64,000 nt of DNA from Desulfovibrio sp. X2 (GCF_000422205.1 NZ_ATHV01000004.1:62001-126000), one strand, 5' to 3'. Positions 54,600-63,377 are shown, counted from the stretch's first letter. Notes: generated from the sequence alone by a model not told the origin. Translations and numbers: made by a program.

Positions 54600-55598
54600 A
54601 TGCGCCAGCACCTCATGAGCATCAGTGACGCCGGAGCCGCGATCAGCGCGGGCGGCAAGCTTATCATCGCCGGAGACGAGGACGCCCTGCGCCGGTTGCC
54701 CAAGGGCGACTGGATCGGGGGCACCATCCCCTACTTCATCACCAGCGAGGTCGGCGGGGCGGTCATCCGCGACAAGGTCTTCGTCACCGACATCACGGGG
54801 ACCGTGACCTCCGTGTCCGTCACCCGCCACGACCAGGACAGTCTGGCCAAGGTCTACTCCCAGGGGCCGCGCCACGGCTTCAGCTTCGTCATCATCCCGG
54901 CCTCCTGCAAGACCCACCTGTCCTTCGCCCTGAACGCCCCGAACTACAAAGATTTCGGCGTCACGCCGCTGATCGGCTGGATCTCCGGCGTGCACCTGGA
55001 CGACCTGGGCAAGAAGACGCCCAAGGTCTTCAACGGACAGACCGGCGAGGCCATCGAGGAAGGGGCCGTGGTGCTCAGGGCCGAACTGCCCGAGAGCAGG
55101 ATCGCCGAGATCGGCATCGTCAACCTCTTCCAGCAGGGCGGCGGCGACACCCTGACCTTCATGCAGGACGGATTCTCGGCCAGTGAGGTCATGGTCAACG
55201 GCGAGAAGCGCGACTTCGCCGCCTACATCCTCGAGAACAAGTTCGACACGCGGCTGCCCCTGGTGGCCGACTACTACGGCGTGCAGGTCAACATCAGCTT
55301 CCAGTCCGTGGACGCCAAGGCGGGCGTTCATTTCTACGCCCCGGTCTTCAGCGGCATCCGCTACAAGCTGGCCAAGCCCGTGCCCGACTACCTGAAGAGC
55401 TTCAACCAGCTCCTGAAGCAGGAAGGCAGCGCGCACAAGGGCAACATCGCCTTCTCCTGCAACTGCATCCTGAACTACCTGTACTCCGAGCTCGAAGGCA
55501 AGAAGACCGAGCCCTTCTCCGGCCCGGCCACCTTCGGCGAGATCGCCTACCAGCTCCTGAACCAGACGCTGGTCTACCTGGAGATCAAGGACATCTAG
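54600..55598 (+). CDS. FIST-like protein of unknown function (possibly DUF6976)
   Basis: The 332-residue protein has no signal peptide or membrane span. Residue patterns recall FIST sensory domains: an N-terminal GGTIPYFITSEVGG, and a C-terminal FSCNCILNYLYS followed by SGPATFGEIAYQLLNQTLVY, which resembles the GFYTYGEI and HNQT pattern at the end of FIST_C. I think the Pfam name is DUF6976, but this is memory. FIST domains are small-ligand sensors in signalling proteins; here the domain stands alone. It follows a 77-residue gene in a two-gene operon and ends at a strong terminator. Confidence 0.72.
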   Translation: MRQHLMSISDAGAAISAGGKLIIAGDEDALRRLPKGDWIGGTIPYFITSEVGGAVIRDKVFVTDITGTVTSVSVTRHDQDSLAKVYSQGPRHGFSFVIIPASCKTHLSFALNAPNYKDFGVTPLIGWISGVHLDDLGKKTPKVFNGQTGEAIEEGAVVLRAELPESRIAEIGIVNLFQQGGGDTLTFMQDGFSASEVMVNGEKRDFAAYILENKFDTRLPLVADYYGVQVNISFQSVDAKAGVHFYAPVFSGIRYKLAKPVPDYLKSFNQLLKQEGSAHKGNIAFSCNCILNYLYSELEGKKTEPFSGPATFGEIAYQLLNQTLVYLEIKDI

Positions 55599-55625
55599 GC
55601 GCTCCGGGAGCCCCGAACGCAAAAA

Positions 55626-55673
55626 AGGCGCCCCCGTCCTCCCCCGTCCTGGAGAGGACGGGGGCGCCTCTCT
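55626..55673. terminator. Bidirectional terminator after the FIST-like operon
   Basis: A 15-bp perfect stem (AGGCGCCCCCGTCCT with AGGACGGGGGCGCCT) has AAAAAA on the left and a TCTCTCTTT tail on the right. It lies between convergent genes. Confidence 0.88.
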
Positions 55674-55685
55674 CTTTCCGGGCGG

Positions 55686-56207
55686 TTACGCCCCCAGCTT
55701 CTTCATCATCTCGCGGTCGAAGGCGGGCAGGTCCTCCGGACTGCGCGAGGTCACGAACTGGCCGTCCACCACGACCTCCTTGTCCTCGTAGTTCACCCCG
55801 GCCTCCTTCAGCTCCGGGACCACGCTCGAATAGCAGGTGGCCCGACGGCCTTGCAGCAGCCCGGCCGAGATGAGGATCTGCGGGCCGTGGCAGATGGCCG
55901 CGATGGGCGCGCCCGAAGAGGCGAAGTCGCGCGCGATGTCGAGCACCTTGGGGATCACGCGCAGCGCCGCCGGGGCCTTGCCGCCGGGCAGGACCAGGAG
56001 GGAGTAGCCGCACGAGCCCGCGGACTCCACGTCCTCCACGCCCAGGTTGGCCTCCACGGAATAGCCGTGCTTGCCCGTGATCTTCCCCTTGCTCGGCGCG
56101 GCCAGGTCCACGTGGTACCCCGCCTCCTGCAGCCTGTAGAGGGGCACGAGCAGCTCGGTGTCCTCGAAATTGTCCGCGCTGACGATGAGGGCCTTCTTGT
56201 CGTTCAT
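55686..56207 (-). CDS. DJ-1/PfpI family protein
   Basis: The 173-residue protein has the class I glutamine-amidotransferase-like fold of DJ-1/PfpI. It has an acidic residue early (FEDTELL, Glu15), the nucleophile Cys106 followed by His107 in PIAAICHGPQ, and the GLLQGRRATCYSS region typical of PfpI/YhbO types. These proteins act as protease-like or deglycase enzymes in stress defence. The ATG at 56207 follows GGGAGGAGAAG. It converges on the FIST-like operon. Confidence 0.92.
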   Translation of the reverse strand: MNDKKALIVSADNFEDTELLVPLYRLQEAGYHVDLAAPSKGKITGKHGYSVEANLGVEDVESAGSCGYSLLVLPGGKAPAALRVIPKVLDIARDFASSGAPIAAICHGPQILISAGLLQGRRATCYSSVVPELKEAGVNYEDKEVVVDGQFVTSRSPEDLPAFDREMMKKLGA

Positions 56208-56311
56208 GGTCTTCTCCTCCCGATGTCTCTCGAGGGGGCGACGCCCCCCCGACGGTTTTCAGGGCAATACGACCAGGATATTCCATAAACGAGTCGCAGT
56301 GACAACCGGCA

Positions 56312-56417
56312 AGACCAGGGAGGGGCTGCGCGCCCCTCCCTGGACCCTCCCGCGCAAGGGGTGACCCCTTGACCCGCTCCGCATGCGATACGCCCGGCCC
56401 ACAGGCACGGGCTACCT
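56312..56417. repeat. GC-rich gene-end repeat, copy 5
   Basis: CCAGGGAGGGGCTGCGCGCCCCTCCCTGG, then CCGCGCAAGGGGTGACCCCTTGACCCGC, as in the copies at 16.7 and 46.8 kb but lacking the CCTCCGGCGG end. It lies ~105 bases upstream of the DJ-1 gene start and runs directly into the tandem array at 56418. Confidence 0.72.
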
Positions 56418-57031
56418 GGGCGTGGAGGGCAGATGAAGGCAACGCGGTTGTCCGGCCTGCCTCTGCCCCCCCCACGGACCACGGACCAGGGCGCTCAAAA
56501 AGTGCCGGATGCAAGGCGCAAGGGAAATCCGAGTCCGACGCGTAGTCCACCTACGCGAGGGCTCGAATCTTCCGCAGCAACGCAGCAGACGGCGCTTTTT
56601 CAGCGCCCGGACATTGAACACGGGCGGCCCGGGCGTGGAGGGAGGGAAGATGAAGACAACACGGTTGCCCGGCCTGCCCCTGCCCCCCCACGGGCCAGGG
56701 CGCTCAAAAAGTGCCGGATGCAAGGCGCAAGGGAGATTCGAGTCCGACGCGTAGTCTTACCTACGCGAGGGCTCGAATTTTTCGCAGCAACGCAGCAGAC
56801 GGCGCTTTTTCAGCACCCGGACATTGAACACGGACGGCCTGGGCGTGGAGGGAGGGAAGATGAAGACAACACGGTTGCCCGACCTGCCCCTGCCCCCCCA
56901 CGGGCCAGGGCGCTCAAAAAGTGCCGGATGCAAGGCGCAAGGGAGATTCGAGTCCGACGCGTAGTCTTACCTACGCGAGGGCTCGAATTTTCCGCAGCAA
57001 CGCAGCAGACGGCGCTTTTTCAGCGCCCTGG
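56418..57031. repeat. 210-bp tandem array with embedded 120-bp palindromes
   Basis: Units begin GGGCGTGGAGGG at 56418, 56631 and 56841 (periods 213 and 210). Each has a TGCCCCTGCCCCCCCAC block, then a ~120-bp palindrome: GGGCGCTCAAAAAGTGCCGGATG, the CTACGCGAGGGCTCGAA centre and CAGACGGCGCTTTTTCAGCGCC. Units 2 and 3 are nearly identical, unit 1 more diverged. Unit 3 stops 8 bases before the HD-GYP stop codon. I see no gene in this stretch. Confidence 0.9.
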
Positions 57032-57038
57032 CAAACTA

Positions 57039-57551
57039 CTAGTTCATGAGCCAGAGGAAGGCATCGGCAAGACGGGGATCGAAGCGCGTGCCGCGCGCGG
57101 AGAGGATGAGACGCATGGTGCGCGCGTGCGAGTAGGCGGGCTTGTAGCTGCGGGCCGCGCGCAGGGCGTCGTAGGTGTCGGCCAGGGCCACGATGCGCGC
57201 GAAGAGCGGGATGTCTGAAGAACGGAGGCCGAACGGATAGCCGGAGCCGTCGAAGTTCTCGTGGTGCGCGAGTGCGGTTCTCACGCTGGCTCCAGGCGCC
57301 CGCCCGGCCTCCAGCAGATGGGCCCCGAACAGCGTATGGCGGCGCATCAGGGCCCACTCCCCTTCGGTCAGTGGTCCGGGCTTGAGCAGGACGTGCTCGG
57401 GCAGGGCGAGCTTGCCGGTGTCGTGTCCCCGCGCGGCCAGGGCCAGCTCGCCGAGCTCCGCGCCGCGAAGCCCCAGGGCGCGGCCCAGGGAGAGGCTGAG
57501 CGGGGCCACGCGGCCCGAGTGCTCCATGTGTTCTGCGTGTCCTGACTGCAT
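57039..57551 (-). CDS. HD-GYP domain phosphohydrolase
   Basis: I chose the ATG at 57551 (170 residues) with AAGGA upstream. It is an HD-GYP-type phosphodiesterase fragment: RGHDTGKLALPEHVLLKPGPL holds the HD pair and the Lys, then RHTLFGAHLL, AHHENFDGSGYPFG (the GYP region) and DTYDALRAARSYKP. HD-GYP enzymes cut cyclic di-GMP. The N terminus lacks a sensor or receiver domain and the first His of the metal site may be in the short N-terminal stretch (HSGRVA). It is therefore a minimal form. Confidence 0.87.
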   Translation of the reverse strand: MQSGHAEHMEHSGRVAPLSLSLGRALGLRGAELGELALAARGHDTGKLALPEHVLLKPGPLTEGEWALMRRHTLFGAHLLEAGRAPGASVRTALAHHENFDGSGYPFGLRSSDIPLFARIVALADTYDALRAARSYKPAYSHARTMRLILSARGTRFDPRLADAFLWLMN

Positions 57552-57724
57552 ATGAGGCGTCCTTGCGGTCTCATGCCCGGAGGCGGTGGCGGCCGGGGGG
57601 CATCTGCATCGAGATTCCCCCCGGACCCCGGCCTCTCTATCGGCGCTTTCGAGCAAAGCTTTAGGCGTGCCGCATTGACGCGGCCCCGGTATTGGGCAAG
57701 AACTTGGGCCTTCGGAAGGAGCAG

Positions 57725-60088
57725 ATGGAGCAGGACACGACGAGCGCGCGGGAACGGCTGGTGGTCACCGGGCAGGTGCAGGGCGTGGGGTTTCGGCCCT
57801 TCGTCTACCGCCTGGCCATGGAATGCGGCCTGTCCGGCCGGGTGGCCAACACCCCGGCGGGCGTGGCCGTGGAGGTGCAGGGCGCGCCCGGCTCGGTGGA
57901 GGACTTCGCGCGGCGGCTTGCGGCCGAGCTCCCGCCCCTGGCGCGCATCGTGCGCCTGACGCGCGAGACGCTGCCGCCGCTGGAGGGCGAGGCGGAATTC
58001 TCCATCGTGCACAGCGAGGCGGGCGAGGGGCACCAGGTGCTCATCTCCCCGGACACGGCCACCTGCCCGGACTGCCTGGCCGAACTCTTCGATCCCGGGA
58101 ACCGCCGCTTCCTCTACCCCTTCATCAACTGCACCAACTGCGGGCCGCGCTACACCATCACCCGCTCCATCCCCTACGACCGCCCCTTCACCTCCATGGC
58201 CTGCTTCCCCCTGTGCGACGACTGCCGCGGGGAATACGAGGACCCGCTCGACCGCCGCTTCCACGCCCAGCCCAACGCCTGCCCGGTCTGCGGGCCGCGC
58301 GTCTGGCTGGCCGATGCCGCGGGCAGGGAGCTGTGTCGAGGGGACGAGGCCGGGCGCGAATGCGCGCGCCACCTGGCCCAGGGGCGCATCGCGGCCGTGA
58401 AGGGGCTGGGCGGCTTTCACCTCGCCGTGGACGCGCTGAACGAGGTGGCCGTGGCCCGGCTTCGGGAACGCAAGCACCGTCCGGGCAAGCCGCTGGCCGT
58501 CATGGTCCGGGACCTCGCGGCCGCGCGCGCCCTGGCCGAGGTGGGCGAGGCCGAGGCGGCGCTCATGTCCGGCATCGAGCGGCCCATAGTCCTGTGCCGC
58601 AGGAAAAGCGGCGGCGCGCTCCCGTCCGGCATCGCGCCGGACACGGATTTCGTGGGCCTCATGCTGCCCTACGCGCCCCTGCAGCACGTGCTCTTCCACC
58701 ATCTGTGCGCGCTTTCGGGAGACGGCGCGGCCCTGGTCATGACCTCGGGCAACGTCTCGGGCGATCCCATCGCGCTCGGCAACCGCGAAGCGCTGGCAAG
58801 GCTTTCCGACATCGCGGACGTCTTCTTGCTGCACGACCGCGACATCCTCATCCGCGCGGACGACTCCGTGGTCCGCCCGGCGCCCGCGCTCCCGGGAGAG
58901 GGCGGGGCGCAGGCCGCGCCGCTCTTCCTGCGCCGCTCGCGCGGCTACACGCCGCGCCCCGTGTTCCTGGACCGCGACGGCCCCTGCGTGCTCGGCACCG
59001 GGCCGGAGCTGAAGAACACGCTCTGCCTGACCAAGGGCGAGATGGCCTTCGTCAGCCAGCACATCGGCGACATGGAGAACCTCGCGACCTTCGGCTTCTG
59101 GCGCGAGATCGCGGCGCACCTCGCGGACATCCTGCAGGTGCGGCCCTCGCTCATGGTCCACGACCTGCACCCGGGCTACATGACCACGCGCCACGCCCTG
59201 GAGCAGGCCGGGGAGCCCGGCGGCCTGCCCGTGGCGGGCCTCGCGCACCACTATGCCCACGCCCACGCCGTGCTGGCCGAGAACCGCTTTTCCGGCCGCG
59301 CCCTGGTCCTGGCCCTGGACGGCACGGGCCTTGGCGAGGACGACACGCTGTGGGGCGGCGAATGCCTGCTCGTGGACACCGAGTCGCTCGACCACGCGCG
59401 CCTGGGCAGCCTCACGAGCCTGCGCCTGCCCGGCGGCGAGGCGGCCATCCGCGAGCCCTGGCGCGTGGGCGCGGCCGCGCTGTGGGAGCTGGGCGAGACG
59501 GACGCCGTGGACGGAGCGCGGCCCTGGCTCCCGGCCTTCGGCAAGGCCGCCGAAGTAGTGGCCCAGATGCTGGAAAAAAATCTCAACTGCCCCGCGACCA
59601 CGAGTTGCGGCCGCCTCTTCGACGCCGCGGCCGCGCTGTGCGGCCTCGGGCTGTCCATCTCCTACGAGGCCCAGGCCGCCATCCTGCTCGAGCAGGCCCA
59701 GGACATGGCGGAGACCGGCGCCTATCCCTGCCCCGTAAAGGAAGCCGAAGGCCGTCTGGTGCTCGACGCGCGGGAGCTTCTGGCCGCGCTCTGGGCCGAC
59801 GTGCGCGGCCGCGCGCCTGATCGCGCCGTGGTCGGCCGCGCCGCGCGGCGCTTCCATCTGGGCCTCGCGCAGGGCCTGGCCGAGCTGGCCCGGGCCGCGG
59901 CGGAGGCGAGCGGGACCGACACCGTGGGGCTCTCCGGCGGCTGCCTGCTGAACCTGAGCCTGGCGCGCGACCTGCCCCGGGCTTTGGCCGCGCGCGGGCT
60001 CTCGGTCCTCGTGCACCGCGAGCTGCCCCCGGGCGACGGCTGCGTCTCTCTCGGCCAGGCTGTCTGGGGCCGCCTTTTTCTTGGTTGA
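57725..60088 (+). CDS. hypF: Carbamoyltransferase HypF
   Basis: HypF makes the thiocarboxamide that becomes the cyanide ligand of [NiFe]-hydrogenases. The 787-residue product (ATG at 57725, AAGGAG just upstream) has an acylphosphatase domain (QGVGFRPFVYRL, residues 19-30), two C4 zinc fingers (CPDC, CTNCGPRYT, CDDC, CPVCGPR), a YrdC-like nucleotide-binding domain (KGLGGFHLAVDA, KRKHRPGKPLAVM region) and a C-terminal Kae1-like domain (HHYAHAHAVLAEN, LALDGTGLGEDDTLWGGE). Full length for the family. Other hyp genes are not in the window. A repeat abuts the stop codon. Confidence 0.96.
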   Translation: MEQDTTSARERLVVTGQVQGVGFRPFVYRLAMECGLSGRVANTPAGVAVEVQGAPGSVEDFARRLAAELPPLARIVRLTRETLPPLEGEAEFSIVHSEAGEGHQVLISPDTATCPDCLAELFDPGNRRFLYPFINCTNCGPRYTITRSIPYDRPFTSMACFPLCDDCRGEYEDPLDRRFHAQPNACPVCGPRVWLADAAGRELCRGDEAGRECARHLAQGRIAAVKGLGGFHLAVDALNEVAVARLRERKHRPGKPLAVMVRDLAAARALAEVGEAEAALMSGIERPIVLCRRKSGGALPSGIAPDTDFVGLMLPYAPLQHVLFHHLCALSGDGAALVMTSGNVSGDPIALGNREALARLSDIADVFLLHDRDILIRADDSVVRPAPALPGEGGAQAAPLFLRRSRGYTPRPVFLDRDGPCVLGTGPELKNTLCLTKGEMAFVSQHIGDMENLATFGFWREIAAHLADILQVRPSLMVHDLHPGYMTTRHALEQAGEPGGLPVAGLAHHYAHAHAVLAENRFSGRALVLALDGTGLGEDDTLWGGECLLVDTESLDHARLGSLTSLRLPGGEAAIREPWRVGAAALWELGETDAVDGARPWLPAFGKAAEVVAQMLEKNLNCPATTSCGRLFDAAAALCGLGLSISYEAQAAILLEQAQDMAETGAYPCPVKEAEGRLVLDARELLAALWADVRGRAPDRAVVGRAARRFHLGLAQGLAELARAAAEASGTDTVGLSGGCLLNLSLARDLPRALAARGLSVLVHRELPPGDGCVSLGQAVWGRLFLG

Positions 60089-60211
60089 GGCCGCTGAAAA
60101 AGCGCCGTCTGCTGCGTCGCGGCGGGAAATTCGATCCCTCGCGTAGGCAGGACTACGCGTCGGGCTCGAATTTCCCTGGCTCCTTGCATCCGACGCTTTT
60201 TGAGCGGCCTT
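60087..60211. repeat. Single ~120-bp palindromic repeat after hypF
   Basis: An inverted copy of the 28.4 and 56.5 kb palindrome: AGGCCGCTGAAAAAGCGCCGTC at the left and its mirror GACGCTTTTTGAGCGGCCTT at the right, with the centre TCGCGTAGGCAGGACTACGCGTCGGGCTCGAA. It begins inside the hypF stop codon. Confidence 0.85.
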
Positions 60212-60237
60212 GAAGTTGGAGAGGGAATGAAAAATGA

Positions 60238-60275
60238 GACGGCCGTCCCGCGTTGCGGGACGGCCGTCTTTATTT
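60238..60275. terminator. Bidirectional terminator between hypF and the BON lipoprotein gene
   Basis: A 14-bp perfect stem (GACGGCCGTCCCGC with GCGGGACGGCCGTC) with a GTT loop and TTTATTT on the right. The left side is A-rich, so it serves the convergent gene too. Confidence 0.85.
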
Positions 60276-60296
60276 ACGTCTTGCAGCTCCTGCGGA

Positions 60297-61016
60297 CTAC
60301 TGGGAGAGGGTCCTTTCCGCCGGGGCGGACTTGGCGGGTGACGTGGTGCCGGTGGATGACGGCGAGGACGTGGTGGACGAAGGGGCGGACGTCTTCCTGC
60401 CGGTCGCCGTGCCGGACTCCGGCGTGGCGCTCGGCGCGGTGCCGCCGGCCCTGGGCATGGTGCGCAGGAAGGACTTGACCTCGCGCACGCCCTGCACCTT
60501 CTTGGCCACGGCGATGGCCTTGTCGATCTCGGCCTGGCTGCCCACGATGCCGAGCAGGACCACGTTGCACTGCGGCGTGGCCACGTCGATGTTCGTGGCC
60601 GTCACGCCCTTGGTGCCGTAGAGCTCGTAGTTGAGGTCGGCCCGGACCTCGCTCTTGTCCACGAAGTCGCACGAGGAGGCCGACGAGGGCAGCAGGTAGG
60701 TGTAGACGCGGCGCACCCCGTCCGTCCCCCTGGCGATCTGGATGGCCCGGTCCTTCTCCTGGGCGTTGTCGTAGGTGCCCACCAGGTAGACGTCGTTCAG
60801 GTAGACGAAGACCGAGATGCCGAAATAGCTCACGTCGCTGTCCGTGGCGTAGTCGGATTCGATCGACGTCCTGATGCCCCGGTCCTGGGACTGCTGGGCA
60901 TAGCTGCGCTCGTCAACGGCGGTGTTGTAGACCGCGCCGACGGGCGTCAGGTTGCCGCATGCGGCGACCCCGCCGACCAGGGCTGCGAGAAGCAGCCAAA
61001 GACACAACGAACGCAT
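60297..61016 (-). CDS. BON-domain lipoprotein
   Basis: The 239-residue product starts at the ATG at 61016, with AGGAGG seven bases upstream. Residues 1-20 are a lipoprotein signal (AALVGGVAAC, lipid-anchored Cys20). Two BON-like domains follow: residues ~55-105 (VFVYLNDVYLVGTYDN) and ~125-180 (PQCNVVLLGIVGSQAEIDKA, VQGVREVKSFL). The last ~55 residues form a Ser/Thr/Pro-rich tail. It resembles the osmotically or stress-induced YraP/OsmY group, which sits at the outer membrane and supports envelope integrity. Confidence 0.9.
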   Translation of the reverse strand: MRSLCLWLLLAALVGGVAACGNLTPVGAVYNTAVDERSYAQQSQDRGIRTSIESDYATDSDVSYFGISVFVYLNDVYLVGTYDNAQEKDRAIQIARGTDGVRRVYTYLLPSSASSCDFVDKSEVRADLNYELYGTKGVTATNIDVATPQCNVVLLGIVGSQAEIDKAIAVAKKVQGVREVKSFLRTMPRAGGTAPSATPESGTATGRKTSAPSSTTSSPSSTGTTSPAKSAPAERTLSQ

Positions 61017-61104
61017 ATCCATTCCTCCTGGCCGACAGGGCGATATCCTGCCGGATAACCAATTATTTCGCGCATGTAACATGGCGATTCCGGACTTGCA
61101 ACGC

Positions 61105-61134
61105 TTGACAACCTCGCGTCACACTCCCTATACC
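61105..61134 (+). promoter_or_regulatory. Sigma-70 type promoter of the EF-G-2 gene
   Basis: A perfect -35 TTGACA (61105-61110) and -10 TATACC (61129-61134) are 18 bases apart, about 100 bases before the start codon. Confidence 0.55.
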
Positions 61135-61235
61135 TTGTATCCTCGGAAACTGCACCGGGAACTCATACTCCAAAGCGGGAGACACTGGCAAAGGATTCTG
61201 ACGGACGCTTCAAGCAGACATCGAAGGAGTGCGGC

Positions 61236-63302
61236 ATGCTGGACATTCTCAAAGGCCAGCGCACGTATGCGCTGGTCGGTCATGGCGGCTCGGGCAAGAC
61301 ATCGGTGGCGGAAATGCTCCTCTTCGCCGCGGGCGAGATCGACCGGATGGGCAAGATCGAGGACGGCACCACGAACCTCGATTTCGAGCCCGAGGAGATC
61401 AAGCGACGCGGCAGCACCCAGCCCGCCTTCACCCGTCTCTCCTGGAAAAAGAATCCGCACTTCCTCATAGATATCCCCGGCGACAACAACTTCACAGGCG
61501 ACATGACCTACCTCCTGGCCTCGGCCGACGCGGCGATCCTGGTCATCGACGCCGTGGACGGCGTGAAGCCCCTGACCCGCAAGGTCTGGAGCCAGATCAG
61601 GGAGGCGGGGCTGCCCGCCGTCATCGTCATCAACAAGATGGACCGCGACCGCGCGGACTTCGACACGGCCTACGCGAGCATCAACGAGCAGCTCGGCGTG
61701 CGCCCGGTCCTCCTGCACCTGCCCATCGGCCAGCGCGAGTCCTTCTCCGGCGTGGTCGACGTGCTCGGCGGCACGGCCATGACCTTCGACGACAAGGGCG
61801 GGGTCGCCCCGGCCGCCATCCCCGCCGACATGGCGGACAACGCGCAGCTCATGCGCGAGACCATGGTCGAGAACATCGCCGAGTCCGACGAGGCGCTCAT
61901 GGAGGCCTACCTGGAAGAGGGCGCCCTCTCGCCCGAGCAGGTGGCCGAGGGGCTGGCCAAGGGCGTGGCCGCGGGCGCCGTCGTGCCCGTGGTGGTCTGC
62001 GCCGCCCTGGAGAACAAGGGCGGCGGCCTGCTGCTCGACATCATCCAGGACCTCCTGCCCTCGCCCCTGTTCCACGCCCCCTGGGTGGGCGACGACGGCG
62101 CGACGCGCCCCTCGACGCCGGACGAGCCCGTGGCGGCCTTCGTCTGCAAGACCATCGCCGACCCTTACGCGGGCCAGCTCTCCGTGCTGCGCGTGCTCTC
62201 CGGCACGCTCGCCTCGGACATGAGCCTGGCCAACCCCGACCGCGACGGCAAGGAACGCTGCGGCCAGCTCCTCTACCTGAAGGGCAAGGAGACCGTGCCC
62301 TGCAAGGAGCCCGTGGGCCCTGGCGGCATAGTGGCCGTGGCCAAGCTCAAGAACACCCGCACCGGTGACACGCTGTGCGACGAGAAGGCGCGCTTCGTGC
62401 TCGACCGTCCGGCCGTGCCCGGCCAGCTCATCACCTACGCCCTGGCCGCGGCCGAAAAGGGCGAGGAGGACAAGGTCTTCCAGGCCGTGCAGAAGCTCCT
62501 GGACGAGGACATCTCGCTTCGCCTCTTCCGCGACGAGGAGACGGGCGACATCCTGCTCTCGGGCATGGGCCAGCTGCACATCGAGACCGCCGTGGAGAAG
62601 GCCAAGCGCCGCTTCAAGGTCGGCATCGTGCTGAAGACGCCCAAGGTCCCCTACCGCGAGACCATCAAGGGCAAGGCGGACGTGCAGGGCCGCCACAAGA
62701 AGCAGACCGGCGGCCGCGGCCAGTTCGGCGACTGCTTCGTGCGCTTCGAGCCCAGGCCCCACGGCGGCGGCTACGAGTTCGAGGACGCCATCGTGGGCGG
62801 CTCCATTCCGCGCCAGTACATCCCGGCCGTGGACAAGGGCATCCAGGAGTCGGCCGCGCGCGGCGTCCTCTCCGGCAACCCGGTGGTGGACTTCAAGGCC
62901 ACGCTCTACGACGGCTCCTACCACAACGTGGACTCCTCGGAGATGGCCTTCAAGATCGCGGGCTCCCTGGCCTTCAAGAAGGCCTGCGAGATTGCGGGCA
63001 TGAAGCTGCTCGAGCCCTACATGACCGTCTCGGTCTCCGTGCCCGACCAGTACATGGGCGACATCATCGGCGACCTCTCCTCGCGCCGCGGCAAGGTGCT
63101 CGGCTCCGACTCCACCGGCGGCGTCACCGAGATCAAGGCCCACGTGCCCATGAACGAGATCCTGCGCTACGCCCCGGACCTGCGCTCCATGACCGGCGGC
63201 CAGGGCGTCTTCGCCATGGAGTTCTCGCACTACGAGGAGGCGCCGCCGCCCGTGACCGAGCGCGTGGTGGCCGAGTACCGCAAGTCGCGCGGCGAGGAGT
63301 AG
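61236..63302 (+). CDS. Elongation factor G, EF-G-2 type paralogue
   Basis: The 688-residue GTPase follows the EF-G five-domain plan, but it is a diverged type. The P-loop is GHGGSGKT (15-22) rather than AHIDAGKT. The G3 switch is IDIPGDNNF rather than IDTPGHVDF, so the catalytic His is missing. NKMD (G4) is normal. The C-terminal domains III-V include MGQLHIETAVEKAKRRF, TGGRGQFGDC and SSRRGKVLGSDSTGG. EF-G-2 paralogues in Deltaproteobacteria are thought to serve specialised or stress roles. GAAGGAG precedes the ATG. A terminator follows at 63350. Confidence 0.9.
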   Translation: MLDILKGQRTYALVGHGGSGKTSVAEMLLFAAGEIDRMGKIEDGTTNLDFEPEEIKRRGSTQPAFTRLSWKKNPHFLIDIPGDNNFTGDMTYLLASADAAILVIDAVDGVKPLTRKVWSQIREAGLPAVIVINKMDRDRADFDTAYASINEQLGVRPVLLHLPIGQRESFSGVVDVLGGTAMTFDDKGGVAPAAIPADMADNAQLMRETMVENIAESDEALMEAYLEEGALSPEQVAEGLAKGVAAGAVVPVVVCAALENKGGGLLLDIIQDLLPSPLFHAPWVGDDGATRPSTPDEPVAAFVCKTIADPYAGQLSVLRVLSGTLASDMSLANPDRDGKERCGQLLYLKGKETVPCKEPVGPGGIVAVAKLKNTRTGDTLCDEKARFVLDRPAVPGQLITYALAAAEKGEEDKVFQAVQKLLDEDISLRLFRDEETGDILLSGMGQLHIETAVEKAKRRFKVGIVLKTPKVPYRETIKGKADVQGRHKKQTGGRGQFGDCFVRFEPRPHGGGYEFEDAIVGGSIPRQYIPAVDKGIQESAARGVLSGNPVVDFKATLYDGSYHNVDSSEMAFKIAGSLAFKKACEIAGMKLLEPYMTVSVSVPDQYMGDIIGDLSSRRGKVLGSDSTGGVTEIKAHVPMNEILRYAPDLRSMTGGQGVFAMEFSHYEEAPPPVTERVVAEYRKSRGEE

Positions 63303-63349
63303 GCAGCGACGGCGGCACGGCGGACCGCGCCGCAAGACGCATGCACGAG

Positions 63350-63377
63350 GGGCGCCCGCAGGGGCGCCCCTTTTTTC
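63350..63377 (+). terminator. Terminator after the EF-G-2 gene
   Basis: GGGGCGCC-CGCAGG-GGCGCCCC followed by TTTTTT. Confidence 0.9.

Noticed and set aside
56418-57031. Possible CRISPR array
   Set aside because: Units are ~210 bp and nearly identical throughout; there are no short repeats with unique spacers and no cas genes.
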